Shown here in pieces: positions 1 to 11,180 of a DNA stretch of 64,000 nucleotides. Each line of letters begins with the position of its first letter. The stretch's first letter is position 1. Source of the stretch: Congeria kusceri (Eukaryota > Mollusca > Bivalvia > Myida > Dreissenidae); the NCBI GenBank assembly GCA_027627225.1, contig CM051029.1, forward strand, positions 9,370,215 to 9,434,214. The letters are read 5' to 3'. The notes beneath the pieces were generated by a model. It was not told the origin of the DNA. It saw only the letters and a list, made by a program, of their open reading frames with translations, and ran no database searches. The position numbers were made by a program, and so were the translations under genes.

Positions 1-467
1 ACGTTGTAAATGGCCAAATAAATTAATTTTGATTTTATTTCATTGCGGTTTACATGTATACAACTAAAATACATATTCGAGTCAATATGTACATGACAAT
101 TAACGTTTTCACATAGTTTAATACATAAAACACCATAAATGCTATAATAATGACTGGTTATTATTTATTCGATTACAAATTACTAAATACAATGTCGACG
201 TGTATTCATGAAATTATATGGAGAAACCCTAGTTGGACGTATTACGAATTACAGCGTGAACGAAAATAATACATTTGGCATTACATTATTTATAATCATT
301 GGTTGTTCTATAAGATCAAAGACATTAAACGTTCCTCATAAATTATAAAAATGAATGTCCACGTGTTCGTTCAATGTTACTTTCCACACTCTGATAGAAT
401 CGTTCAGGCCAAAACTGACTAAATGCAATTTATAATCATATCCGCTCTTACTATTGGCGTTGAACAT
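1..467. other. Intronic AT-rich DNA, no feature seen
   Basis: Lies inside intron 2 of the left BIG gene if that gene continues off the left edge. I see no exon with splice borders here. Confidence 0.5.
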
Positions 468-637
468 TCAAGAAAGTAGTAACAGTTGTTGTTGTTGAGG
501 AAGAAGTAGCAGTAGCAACAGTAGAAAAAGTACTATAAATAGTAGAAAATGTAGCAGTAGTAGAAGTAGTAGCAGTATTAGTAGTAGTAGCAGCAGTAGT
601 AGTTGCAGTAGTAATAGTAGTAATAGTAATACTAGTC

Positions 638-684
<47 letters not shown>

Positions 685-685
685 T

Positions 686-732
<47 letters not shown>

Positions 733-746
733 TGTAGTAGTAGAAT

Positions 747-834
<88 letters not shown>

Positions 835-939
835 TGTAGTAGTAGTAGTAGTAGTAGTAGAAGTAGTAGTAGTAATATAAGTAGTAGTAGTAGTAGTATA
901 ATTAACAGTAGTAGTAGTAGTAGCAGTAGTAGTAGTTGC

Positions 940-974
<35 letters not shown>

Positions 975-1972
975 CAGTAGTAGTAGTAGTAGTGGTTGTA
1001 GTAGTAGTAGTAGTAGCAGTAGTAGTAGCAGCAGTAGTAGTAGTACTAGTAGTAGTAGTAATGTAGTAATAGTAGTAGGAGCAGCAGTAGTAGCAGCAGT
1101 AGCGGCAGTAGCAGTAGCAATAGCAGTGGTAGCAGTAACAGTAACAGTAGCAAAAGCAGTTTTACTTGCACGCAAACCTTGACCTGAATTTTTATAGTAC
1201 AAAAAGTGGCATAATCATGCACAATTGCGGGTTATAGTAATAGTGGTAGTAGTAGTACATTCTGAAATAGGAGTAGTAATTGGTATTGTAGTGGTTTTAA
1301 TAAGTAGCAATGGTATAGGAAGAACACATATTGATAGATGTAGTATTAGTTTGAGTTTTACTGCGAAAATAAACTGATGATAACTTACATATTAATGTGA
1401 ATGTGTATTGTGTGCTGTCATAAAAGTATCCATCTAGAACAGCTCTGCAATACCATCGTTGACCGTCATTTGATATAGTCACTGGATTTATTGAACATTT
1501 GTAGGTCTGTAATGAATTGCAGGAACAGTCCATGTTTCCATCCATTTTGCAAGTGGGTGTATTTTCTTCCCACCATTGAGTAATGACCGTCACTTTTGTA
1601 TTAGAACCTTTATCTATTTTATACCATATAACGGCAGTCGCTGGACTGGACGTGTAGCAGGTCAATGTTACACTGCCATTGACGAAAACATCAGTCGTAT
1701 CCACATTCAGTGACGGTGGTGCTGCGTCACCTGTGGCATATAGTAATGATTATGTTTTTAATACCTTAGCAGTAACGTAGCTGTCACATCGACAATTATG
1801 TGCTCTATGTGCGTTTATACTTAAAATACAAATGCATGTCGTCTAACACAAGGACGAGCAAACGCATATTTGACCCTTTATACTCAGAAACAAAATAGTT
1901 TTAAAATATACCTTGCAATAAAAGTAGCATATTTATATAAAACATAAAGGCACATTTTGAGACATCCATCAT
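1..1972 (-). CDS. BIG receptor, left copy, 5' end only (runs off the left edge)
   Basis: Two exons are visible: 1972-1912 (signal peptide, starts MMDVSK) and 1730-1389 (Ig0). They match exons 1 and 2 of the complete gene at 60.1 and 59.5 kb in length, phase, donor sequence (GTATAT, GTAAGT) and in the ALNV/SLNVD start of the mature protein. The downstream domains would lie to the left of the window; 1-1388 is intron 2, which carries the microsatellite. No stop or frameshift is present in the visible exons, so the copy may be functional. A start at 1969, one codon later, is equally possible. Confidence 0.65.
468..1160. repeat. (AGT)n microsatellite in intron 2 of the left BIG gene
   Basis: Nearly 600 bases of AGT with scattered TGT, AGC and AAT variants. 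The long Leu-rich reading on the minus strand is a by-product. The same repeat sits in the matching intron of the right copy at 59330-59440. Confidence 0.95.
1389..1730 (-). CDS. BIG left copy exon 2: Ig0 domain
   Basis: 342 nt, phase 1-1, acceptor GCCACAG, donor GTAAGTTA. Landmarks are SVTLTCYTSS, the Trp in AVIWYK, extra cysteines in MDCSC, and NDGQRWYCRAV. It resembles 59507-59851 closely over its full length. Confidence 0.72.
1912..1972 (-). CDS. BIG left copy exon 1: signal peptide
   Basis: 61 nt with two in-frame ATGs (MMDVSKCAFMFYINMLLLLQ), then G and donor GTATAT. The core from CAFMF to LLLLQ is hydrophobic. Confidence 0.7.
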
Positions 1973-3558
1973 TAGTCTTGAGTGACACAATATAACTTCC
2001 TCTTTTATATATAATGCGGGCTAATGTCGTTATGAATGTTATTCGCCTATATCCATTTCGAACCCCATTCTGTAAATAGCATTTGCGTCACAGACATGGA
2101 CCTCTATACTATGAAAACCTGATGTATTGTTCCTACATACGCGACGATAAAGGGAGAAAATATACTTTCGAAAATATTTAAGAAAACTTACTTTTAAAAA
2201 TCTATTTTCTTCTTTAACGAACGTTACATGGTGCAACTATATTCATTAAAGCTAACGCGTTTACTTTTTTACATGTGAGTTTGCTTTTTAATTAAGATAT
2301 TATTGACGGGTAATCGTTGGCTATTGCGGTAATATTCAATGGTTTGGAGTTCCGATGCGTAGGAATAAAAACATGAGGGCCATAGCCGCAGTGGTTTTAT
2401 AACACGCTTCGGAATGGCAACCCGTTATTACCGCAATAATCAACGCTTACCCGTCATTAATTTCGAATCAAACACGATCTTGTATGAAATTCGTCTTTAG
2501 TTTCAGATGCTATGAATGATAATAATAATTATTTATACTCCGCCCATATTCCCGCAAAGTTCATTCACACGTTCGTCTCGGTAACGTCAATAAATCATAA
2601 CATTTCAAAATGTCGTCAGAGTCATTGATAAACATTGAGCGAATGACGTCATACTTATTGATAAGTACAGTGAAAATATCACGCTAACAAGCATATATAG
2701 ATACCGTATAGCGAGTCCTCGCTTGGATTGGCATATGGGGTAAGTGGGATCAAGGACAATATCAAATATATAATATAGAATATATAAAAACCTTATAGCA
2801 CGATCGCTGTTGGGATTGCAAATGGATAGGGTGGCATCAAGGTCTAGGTCCCTGTTACAAAGAATATAAAAATGATGTCCGCTCAATAACTCGATATCAA
2901 AGTAAGGTATTGTTATAAAATGCCCTATATAGATACCTTACATATATACCTCGAATGGGGTTGCAAATGCGGTGGGTGTGGTTAAGGTCAAGTCAAGGTC
3001 ACAGTTATTTAAAATGGAAAATCTGTTCCAGATCCTTAATTTGAGTACAAATTAATATATTATGATGGTTCCTTTATTATACACGTGGATACCTTATATC
3101 GAGACCTCGCTTGGGAGCGGGGACTTCAGCAAACTTGCTCTAATCAAAAGAAAATCCATTACTTAATTAATTGGTCCCATATGCAACCTTCCGAGAAAAC
3201 ACAAGACATACAGACGGACGGACGGATGTAAAGAATTTTAACTCACCGCAGACTCCGAGATTCTGATGAAGGTTAAGATTCTTCTTGTAACAATTTGCTG
3301 ACGATAAAACAGTATTAAATATATATTACGTTAAAATATAATATATATATATATCTGTTTGTACATGGAACTTGAAGTCCTTCAGAGAATGTGACACCTT
3401 TATTGGATAAGAATAAGTCTTATATCATAGAAATCGCATGCTTAACACTGAATAATATTAAAAAAGAACAGTTGTGCATGCAGAGCTTTGATTTTTGTTT
3501 ACACTACGATACGTGTTAACAGTAGTGTATTCTTCATAGGCACAGTGCAAGTAGGTTA
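1973..3558. promoter_or_regulatory. Shared upstream region of the divergent BIG/SMALL pair, left copy
   Basis: About 1.6 kb between the two genes. Both ends are conserved with 60091-62251: 'gctaatgtcgttatgaat' near 2019, 'ctacatacgcgacg' near 2133, and GCATGCAGAGCTTTGAT at 3476-3492, which lies 67 bases before the conserved ATG. The middle (2690-3240) holds decayed interspersed repeats absent from the other copy. Confidence 0.5.
2690..3240. repeat. Decayed bivalve-type interspersed repeats
   Basis: A motif like 'gataccttatatcgag' followed by 'cctcgcttggg' recurs at about 2699, 2785, 2930 and 3085. It comes with 'aaggtcaaggtcac' and ends in 'cagacggacggacgg'. The copies are diverged and unevenly spaced. 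The composition is typical of interspersed mollusc repeats; the family is not identified. Confidence 0.6.
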
Positions 3559-3581
3559 ATGGCGTCTTTTATTTTGATTTA

Positions 3582-4441
3582 ATGTTTATTATTCTCATGG
3601 TAATGAACGCTATTTCAGGTAACATGCTCTGTTTTATCGATCAATATATTACACTAATACAATTCACATTTTGATCTTTACATATACAAAAAATAAACAC
3701 AGAGATCCAAATACATATTAGTACGCTTACATTTTGAATAAATTATAATTTCCATATTTTAAAGTGTGATTTGATTTCAGGTATATGCACAGAACAATTT
3801 GTTGACATTGGCAAACAAAATGTGCAGCTGGAGTTTAAGTTCGGTGGGATTCTTCGCGGAATAAACGCAACAATCTGTTTTCATGGAAGTACCGAAATAG
3901 GAAACTGTTTTAAGTTAGGTGCCAGTTGTATCTGTCCGCTTCTTGTATCGAGTAAAGGTGTTTACACTATGTCTTCAAATGCGGACTTAACCCCTGTATA
4001 TGTTACCATAATAACATTCAAAAGCACAACGTCGGGAAACTACAGTTGTTCTATAGACACTGGCATGACAATTACCATATGTGTTAAAGGTACACATGTA
4101 TTTTGTTCAAACGATTGCACTAACTATAACTGTTGTGTGTGTTTTTAACAAATAGTATAATTTTAAGCGTATGCATGTCAGCATGTTAAAAAATACATTT
4201 TAATGACAGCGAGATAAATTGTCCTGAAATAAATAAGTCATTGTCGTTTTCTAATATGTTTTAATCATATTGCCAAAATAAACGTAATCGAACACTTGTT
4301 TAGAATAAAAACGTTAAATATACATTTACAGGAAATGAATATAATTGTATTTTTTTAATGCGTTGTAACAAGAACGTCCAATACATTGCTGATTATATCT
4401 GTCTGCTATTGTTTTAGCTACAACTGATAAACCAGTCGGAG
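3582..4441 (+). CDS. SMALL Ig receptor, left copy
   Basis: Exons 3582-3618 (signal), 3781-4089 (V-like Ig) and 4418-4441 (linker ATTDKPVG) match the right copy. The ancestral ATG at 3559 now leads to TAA after seven codons, because one base has been lost compared with 62252-62312. A second ATG at 3582 restores the phase and gives MFIILMVMNAIS, a short hydrophobic leader. The Ig exon is open: CTEQFVD, CFHGS, GNC, CPLL, VYTMSSNAD, GNYSC. The gene may still be functional with the shorter leader or may be an early pseudogene. Transmembrane exon candidates on the same strand lie at 8830, 9815 and 10716. What happens between 4.44 and 8.8 kb is unresolved. Confidence 0.55.
3781..4089 (+). CDS. SMALL gene (left) exon 2: V-like Ig domain
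   Basis: 309 nt, phase 1-1, acceptor GATTTCAG, donor GTACACATG. Like the right-hand copy it has CFHG, VYTMSSNxD and xYSC landmarks and ends ITICVK. Confidence 0.68.
4418..4441 (+). CDS. SMALL gene (left) exon 3: linker
   Basis: A 24-nt exon, phase 1-1, acceptor GTTTTAG, donor GTAACAG. It encodes ATTDKPVG. The call rests on conservation of its borders with 63100-63129. Confidence 0.45.
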
Positions 4442-4467
4442 GTAACAGTTTCTTCTTATATTTCATG

Positions 4468-4511
4468 TTATTATTATTAATATTATTATACTTATTATTA
4501 TAATTAGTAAT

Positions 4512-4565
<54 letters not shown>

Positions 4566-4692
4566 GACATTAGTAGTAGTAGTAGTATTTAGTATAGTAG
4601 TGTTAGTAGTAATAGGCGTGTAGTAGAAGTAGTAGTATCAGTAGTTTTAATGATGATGATGATGATGATGATGATTATGATGATGATGATGA
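4468..4692. repeat. (TTA)n, (AGT)n and (ATG)n microsatellites, left copy
   Basis: A TTA run (about 4468-4565) is followed by AGT-type and then ATG repeats (4648-4692). The same order follows the linker exon of the right copy. The Met-rich reading here is not a gene. Confidence 0.9.
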
Positions 4693-4699
4693 CGACGTG

Positions 4700-7090
4700 T
4701 AATGCTGTGTTTAGTGGATGGTATTGTGTCCTTAATTATTGTGTCTTTTTAATTTATGAGGATTATATAAACGATATATTGCTACAGCTGTATGTTTTTC
4801 TCATTTTTCTCTTGTTAAACAAGGATAACCTGAAATAATAATGGATGATGGTGAGCAGTAGAAAATGTGGTTTGTTTGCTGAAAGATGCCGAAGAAAAGC
4901 TGTGCCAGAGTTAAGTTCAGTAAATCGTCAATTTATGTTCTAATTAATTGACAAAATCGTATGTCAAACTAGATCTACACACACTTTTGAAGTTGTAAGA
5001 ATGCATTCCGATAATTACAGATTTCGACCGAGTGTTTGTTTTGACATAACAAGCAATAACAGTTATACAACTATTAGTATAATACGGAAACACAAAACGC
5101 TGGTAGCGGATACGGATTTTGCGATCCACCTACCCGTATATTAATGTTTTATACATTATACCTTCATGATAGAAAAAAATATGAACGATATAGTAAAATG
5201 CAATAACTCCAAATAACCTCACGTTATGGTTCCTGAGCAGTACTATTCTTGTCCATTAGAGTACATTGGCATATACACGCATTATTGGAAATGTCCCGTT
5301 GCCATTGCCAATCGGATCAACCTGATCAAACCCGGTCAAACAACCGAGAACACATTCAGCAGAAGTGGTCGAGTGATCGGTTTTCTACAGTTTTGACCAG
5401 TCAACAGCAATAAAAAAGAGATCATGAAGTTAATCGCTTAAACCTATCAACTGTAATCGGGAAGTTTGAAAACAAATCGTATAGCGATTTGGTTTATTTT
5501 GTGTCGGGATAAAATAAAAAGCATACACTAATTTTATTGACGCAAACTTTACAGTTTTTGTCATTCACAGGCAGTGCATTCATATTTATTACAATTTGAA
5601 CGGGAACACACGTTCTTATTAGTAAAACATGTATTAACATAAATACTTTAATCATGTTTGTTACATAAATAACTTAATAATATCGTATAAATCATTACGC
5701 TGGTTACCGCACCTTTTCTCGATGGCAATCGATAACTAAATATATTAGATTATACGATGTGATAGTCAGCCTTTTTGCTGTGACCTTATCAAGCTAATTG
5801 TGTATCCACGAAAATAATATGAATTAAAATTGCTTTCGGCTTCTGCGATTAGTCATATGTTTAGTAATTATTTAAAAGTAGTAATGACGCAGCCTGTCTG
5901 GTGGAGATTGTAGTTATTTCGTCTGATTATTTTATGTCTTACATTATCATTATTTGAAAGTTTATGCACATGTTTGATTAACTGATATGATTTTCAGTAA
6001 ACCTGTGATTTTGTATTCCCCAACAACATGAATTGTCAAAGTTAAGGTATTCAACCCATAATTAGCTCGTTAATTTCCGTGTAATTTCGACAAAAGCCGT
6101 AGCCGTCCGTACTTTACCGTTCGCATTCGGAATACAAACAAAACTTCTTTAAAAAATATATATCACTTTAGCTGCACCGTAGCATTTGTTTCAGATTTTA
6201 GTATCGTCACTTTAAAAAGCAAATTAGATATAAAATAACTATTAAAATGTAACAAGTATAATTAAAACAAAAGTAGAATCGGAGTTTGTTCCCTTTGGAA
6301 ATCATGATCATTTGAACGCTTATTGAATTTTATGTGCATATGACAGCGTTTATTTACCTTGATATAAATCATTCTGACAGACGAAAACGTAATAAAAGAG
6401 GTAGATTTTCAAGAGCAAAAGACACAGTAACAATGTTAATTATATTTTGTCGGCTCTGATCAGCTGCATGATCTGTGACAGTGTGGTTGGAAAATTACCT
6501 AGAAGCATATTAGTTTGACTGTTTATGTCTACGTGAAATATTGTAACATTGACTAATGAGATGTCAATAATGTTCTCTATTGAAAAACTGACAAAGAAAC
6601 CAAGTCAAACGGCAAGCCTAATACGAAGCTGTGTACGGGTAAGTATCAGTTCATTATATAATTGTAAAGCCATTTGTTTGTATGGTAATAGTTACTAAGA
6701 TAATGACAACTCGTGAATGGTCGTAAAAATGTTTGATTTTTATTTATACACGGGACATAAAAGTTTGGAAATATAATAAGGTGAAGTACAAGTATTAGTG
6801 TCCAAGCTTTTTTAACAAAGTTCTTTGTTTTGGCATAATGATATAATTATGTTACAATTTCCATATTGAAAATGCCATCAATTTTGCTCTGTCATTCTGT
6901 TAAGTGTTATAACATAACGTTTTAAGTCGGTTACTAAAACATGTCTAAAAATTCCACAGTTGGCATTAAATTTTGCTCAACTAACATCGGTACCATATCA
7001 GACAATTATTAAAGCAAGTATAGTTTGTGTAAATTAATATCAGTCTGTAAATAGAATCTACTGTAAAACTGTGTACTGAAAACTTATTTT
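4700..7090. other. No supported gene; intron or intergenic
   Basis: AT-rich sequence following the left SMALL exons. A good donor, CGGGTAAGT, is at about 6638; the reading before it (YEAVYG frame) is interrupted by TAA, so no exon is called. Confidence 0.4.
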
Positions 7091-7093
7091 TAG

Positions 7094-7403
7094 TGATGCT
7101 GCTGTCCAGAAAAGCAAACACACATCCAGTACGATGGGCGACATGTTAGATGCCGACCAGGCTGTTAGTGTTCAACCAGAGGTATCGCTAGTAGCGGTCG
7201 CATTCCCATATGCATCAACAGCTGGGCACAGCCAGCTGATGTTCAAAAATGAGAAGGCCAGAAACATTGATTCTCTTGGTATTCTTGCCTATACTGACGT
7301 GATAAAAATACTACGGCAGAGGACATCGCTGGCTCCGGTTTATGTACCATCGCAACATTCAACTGTGAAGGCGCGGACAGTTTATATACTATTTAACATG
7401 TAA
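7094..7403 (+). CDS. Possible terminal exon, function unknown
   Basis: After the acceptor TTTTTAG there is one open frame to TAA at 7401-7403 (about 102 codons: DAAVQKSKHTSST, later a Val/Ala-rich stretch and LILRQR-like region). It could be a last cytoplasmic exon joined in phase 2 to the GTAAGT donor at about 6638. It has no recognisable domain, and the YxxL-type motifs of the BIG tail are absent. It may be only a chance frame. Confidence 0.22.
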
Positions 7404-8489
7404 ATATAATGGATGGGAAGCCTTATATTACAGTTGCAAAACGGACGTTGGAAACTTTTATAACACAAATGAGCGGAATGTTTTGAAAAACAGCCATTGT
7501 TTAAACCCAGTAAAGCTCATGATGGATATGGCCTGGAACGTTACATTTTTTTAGATGAAAATGTGTTAATGCAGCACATATTGTCTCTGTCTATTATGTT
7601 TATATTTATTTCATATATAAAATGTAGTAATTGTTAATTTAGTTAATACAACTCTTTTGTTAATATTCTAGATTATGTGTTTTAGACTTTTTGAATAAAT
7701 ATTGTTTATACAGAATATACAATGATGAAAGTAAGTTTAATTGTAATGTTTCCTCTTCAAAAGCTATGGAACTAATTTTATATATTGCTTGCATTTTGTA
7801 TTTAAGAACTTTTTAAAGTTTTATGGGAGTATCTTTCTTAGGTTCTCAATAATTATTAAAAAATATTAAAAAACGGTATTTCTGAAAAAAAAATCCGGTT
7901 TAATTTTGTATAGGGGTAGTGTTAAAAACTGTTTTAATTTGTCAAATTTGCACGGTAAAGTTTATTTGCCTTCATTGTGTGGCTTATAGTCCAAGAATAA
8001 AATATCTTATGGTTTAGATTCAGAACATGGATAAAATAAGCAAGTTTATCACGTTTTTTTCATGGCTTTCAAAAAATAGAACAGGAAAATTCTCATCGAT
8101 CATAAATATCATTAGCAATATGAGTACATATTACTTCCATATAAATTCATTCAATAATAATTGTTGATTATTTTCATAATATGTGTTAAATATACTATTC
8201 ATAAATATATATTTATATGAAGTTTTCTGATATATTAATAAAGTATTTCACATGTTCTGTAAGATGCCTATAGCTTTTTAGTTTTTGATGTGTTTAGCAA
8301 TAGAGGGGGTATGGTAATTAAAAAACTATAACTGACAAACCAAACGGTAAAATCTCCTAAAATTTTGCAGAAGAGTTCAGATATAGATTCCCTTCAAGAA
8401 AATAATATGATGTGTGGTGTTCTATACATTGAGTATTATGGGTTGAATACCTTAATTCTAACAACGAAAACCAGTTTAAATAATTTGCT
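7404..8489. other. No supported gene; AT-rich
   Basis: About 1.1 kb of AT-rich DNA with homopolymer runs. I see no splice-bounded exon. Confidence 0.5.
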
Positions 8490-8829
8490 TTCAGACATAG
8501 TCCTAAGACTGGACCAGTAGCACACTGCTGTGGGCCCCTTCTCCGACGATAACATTTGTTCTCAAAGTGGTGCGCGTTGTATACTGACGTTTAGCTTTGA
8601 TAATCAAAAGTGTAGGATAGAAGTAAAGTTGGACAGCTAAACAACCGGATGTATAACAAGTCATGCTGACATTCACTTTCCAGCTTTTGTTCCAACTGGC
8701 AGCAACCTGTTAGTACTTGAGGTCTACACGTAAGTGGATGTCTGTACTCAGATGAGCGATTTGGGATATCATTGTAGTCGTATTATTGATATTGTATTAA
8801 GTATGTCTTTCATTCCGTATATAAAACAG

Positions 8830-8940
8830 ATTGGACCAAAGTATGCATTTTCGGTCTAGTCGTTGGAAGTCTCGGTGTCTGCTTTTGCTTGTTGATTGCG
8901 TTGCCTGTGCTTGATGGAGGTTGTGAACGGCCCATAAACG
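8830..8940 (+). CDS. Transmembrane exon, tandem copy 1
   Basis: 111 nt, phase 1-1, acceptor AAAACAG, donor GTACTG. It is open and encodes WTKV followed by about 21 hydrophobic residues (FGLVVGSLGVCF and on), then DGGCERPIN. The length equals the BIG transmembrane exon. It is probably an exon of the left SMALL gene or of a lost neighbour. Confidence 0.5.
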
Positions 8941-9814
8941 GTACTGTATTGGATAGCTTATTGCTACATGTTTTAATACTTGTTTAGATTGTAAAAATAT
9001 ATAATGGATAAGAATTAATAAAGCACCTTTATCATTCCACTATGCTAATATCTACCTGATTGTAAGGTGCCTGATATATTTGTATAAGCCTCACCTGATA
9101 TATTACACAATACCAGGCAGTAACCTGTTATTTGCTATCTATCATTTTTAAACAAAACGAAAATTAGTCTAAATTTTCTTCATGATTTATATTATTGCAG
9201 TAATATTAACATGTGACTATTTGATCTTGTTCTCTGAATGGTTTCAACATCACACATACTTTTAGAAGTGGGTGAATCACTGAATATAAATAGTGCTGTC
9301 TATATGTACATGTACTCGTAGTTCACTATTTTAAATTAAATTTCGTTTTATATTCTGCTTTACCCGTATATAGTGTATAGTTCATCAGTCGAATACTGCT
9401 AAATACATGCCTCACTTGCAACAGACCCATACCTAAGCATATGCACTATATTCTGTACCATGAATCAACACATAAACCTTGGCCAAAACGAGAGTCGTAG
9501 ATCGAACAAGTAAGGCTATTGTGTTGTCCCAATCGGTCTCCGACGACAAGTTGTGTTCTCAAAGTTAAGTGCGTTATACACTGAAATTTGGTTTTGACAA
9601 TCAAAGGTTTATGATAGAAATAAAGTTGGGCAGTTGAACAACCGGGTCTATAGTAGGTTATATTGACATTCATCTGTCTGCTTTTCTTCAAAATGGCACC
9701 AAACCTTTGGTACTTAAGGTCTACATGTAAGCGGGTGTCTGGTTTTTGGGACATTATATTACTTTTATTATTCATATTGTATTAAGCTTGTATTTCATTT
9801 TCCATATACAACAG

Positions 9815-9922
9815 GTTTCCTCACATGTCGCAATGTTTTCATAACAATTGGATTTATCCGTGGCTGCTGTTGATTGATTGCGTTGATGCTTTGTGTTGGA
9901 ATTCATAAACATTGCGAACAAG
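9815..9922 (+). pseudogene. Transmembrane exon, tandem copy 2, with stop
   Basis: 108 nt with intact acceptor (ACAACAG) and donor (GTACTG). The frame reads GFLTCRNVFITIGFIRGCC and then TGA inside the former helix, before LIALMLCVGIH. It also has an Arg in the helix, so it is not usable as a membrane anchor. Confidence 0.5.
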
Positions 9923-10715
9923 GTACTGTATTGGAGAGCTAATTGTTACATGTTTGAATGCTTGCTTGTATTTAATTATTCAATTAACAAGAAGTAATAA
10001 AGCACATTCATCAAGTATACAAAATATGCAACATGAAGTTAATGTGAGTTCTTCTTCTTTGTTTATATTCATATAATAACATCAGCATGTGAATATTTGT
10101 TTTGTTATTCTTCGCGATTTCAGCCTGACCACATACATTTTATAGTGTGTGGATCACATATTAAAAATAGTGCTAAAGAACTGTCAATATGTACCTGTAG
10201 ATAACTACTTAAAATTAAATTCCGTTTTCTCATTCTGCTTTACGTACACATGTTGTTGATTTCATCAGTTGAATACTGCTAAAACACGGTTATTTTGTAA
10301 CGGACCCATACTATTCTGTACCATGGAATAACCATGACTTTTGCTTCAAAACGTAGTTATTGAGTGCTAACAATAAAAGTTGGTTAACACGTTGATCATT
10401 GATCGTTTCAGTAACGTTATGTTGTTGGCTCATTCGGTCTGTGTTCTCCAAGTGTTGTGCGTTATACACTGAAGTTTAGTTGTGATAATTAAAGTTGTAT
10501 GATAGAAATAAAGAAGGGCAGTAAAATAACCGGATATATAATATGTCATGATGGCATTCTTTTTTCAGCTTTTGTTCAAACTTGAACCAACCCTGTTAGT
10601 ACTTAAGGTTTACATGTAAACGGATGTTTTTACTTCGATGAGTGAAGGAAGAGCATAAGTTTACTCTTATTATTGATATTGTAAAACGTTTGTATTTTAT
10701 TTCCTATAAAAATAG

Positions 10716-10811
10716 GCTGGACCGATATAAACATTGCCGGCATAGTCGTTGGATGTTTCGGTGACTGCTTGCTGATTGTTCTTCTTGGGATTCATATAAA
10801 ACGCAAAATAG
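10716..10811 (+). CDS. Transmembrane exon, tandem copy 3
   Basis: 96 nt, phase 1-1, acceptor AAATAG, donor GTACTG. It is open: GWTDINIAGIVVGCF, then GDCLLIVLLGIH and IKRKI as a basic stop-transfer. There is an acidic Asp in mid-helix, unusual unless it pairs with a basic partner helix. Confidence 0.5.
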
Positions 10812-10829
10812 GTACTGCATTGATAAACG

Positions 10830-11180
10830 TATTAGTCCCCTACTGGTAAAACCGGTTGGGGACTATAGGTTTTTGCGTGTTCGTCTGCCCGTCTATCATT
10901 CCGTCTATCCTACCGTCCGTCCCATTCCGTATGCGCTCTATAACTCTGTCATTTCTGGACGGATTTTTAAATTACTTAGCAAAAATGTTCACCATCATGG
11001 GACGATCTGACGCACGCAAGATTCAGGTCCGAAACCCCAAGGTCAAGGTCACACTTAGTGGACAAAGGTCAAATATGGGGTATACTTTTATTGTCTGGTC
11101 AATAACTCTGAATGTCATTTCTGGATTGATTTTGAAATTACTTGGCGGAAATGAGACCATATGCCGATATATGTAAGTGT
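10830..11180 (+). repeat. Bivalve-type interspersed repeat
   Basis: It starts 'ttggggactataggtttt', then gtctgcccgtctatc, 'gggacgatctgacgc', 'ccccaaggtcaaggtcaca' and 'gtggacaaaggtcaaatatg'. The 106-codon open frame across it is a repeat by-product. A related element lies at 46850-47990. Confidence 0.75.

Larger units (their letters stand above)
8490..10830. repeat. Three tandem copies of a ~0.95-kb unit
   Basis: Units begin about 8490, 9480 and 10400. Each contains a conserved block ('tgcgttatacactga', 'gatagaaataaag', 'agtacttaaggt', 'acatgtaa'), then a transmembrane exon 200-300 bases later. Transmembrane exon starts are 985 and 901 bases apart. The first two units are also alike downstream of the exon. 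The third is cut short by the repeat at 10830. Confidence 0.8.

Noticed and set aside
468..1202. 244-codon Leu-rich open frame
   Set aside because: It is a translation of the AGT microsatellite; no splice or start context.
3559..3582. Conserved ATG of the left SMALL gene as start
   Set aside because: It reaches TAA after seven codons because of a one-base deletion; the start at 3582 fits the downstream phase.
4650..4838. Met-run frame after the left SMALL gene
   Set aside because: ATG microsatellite; the tail has no match in the right copy.
10856..11176. 106-codon frame
   Set aside because: Lies wholly inside a common interspersed repeat.
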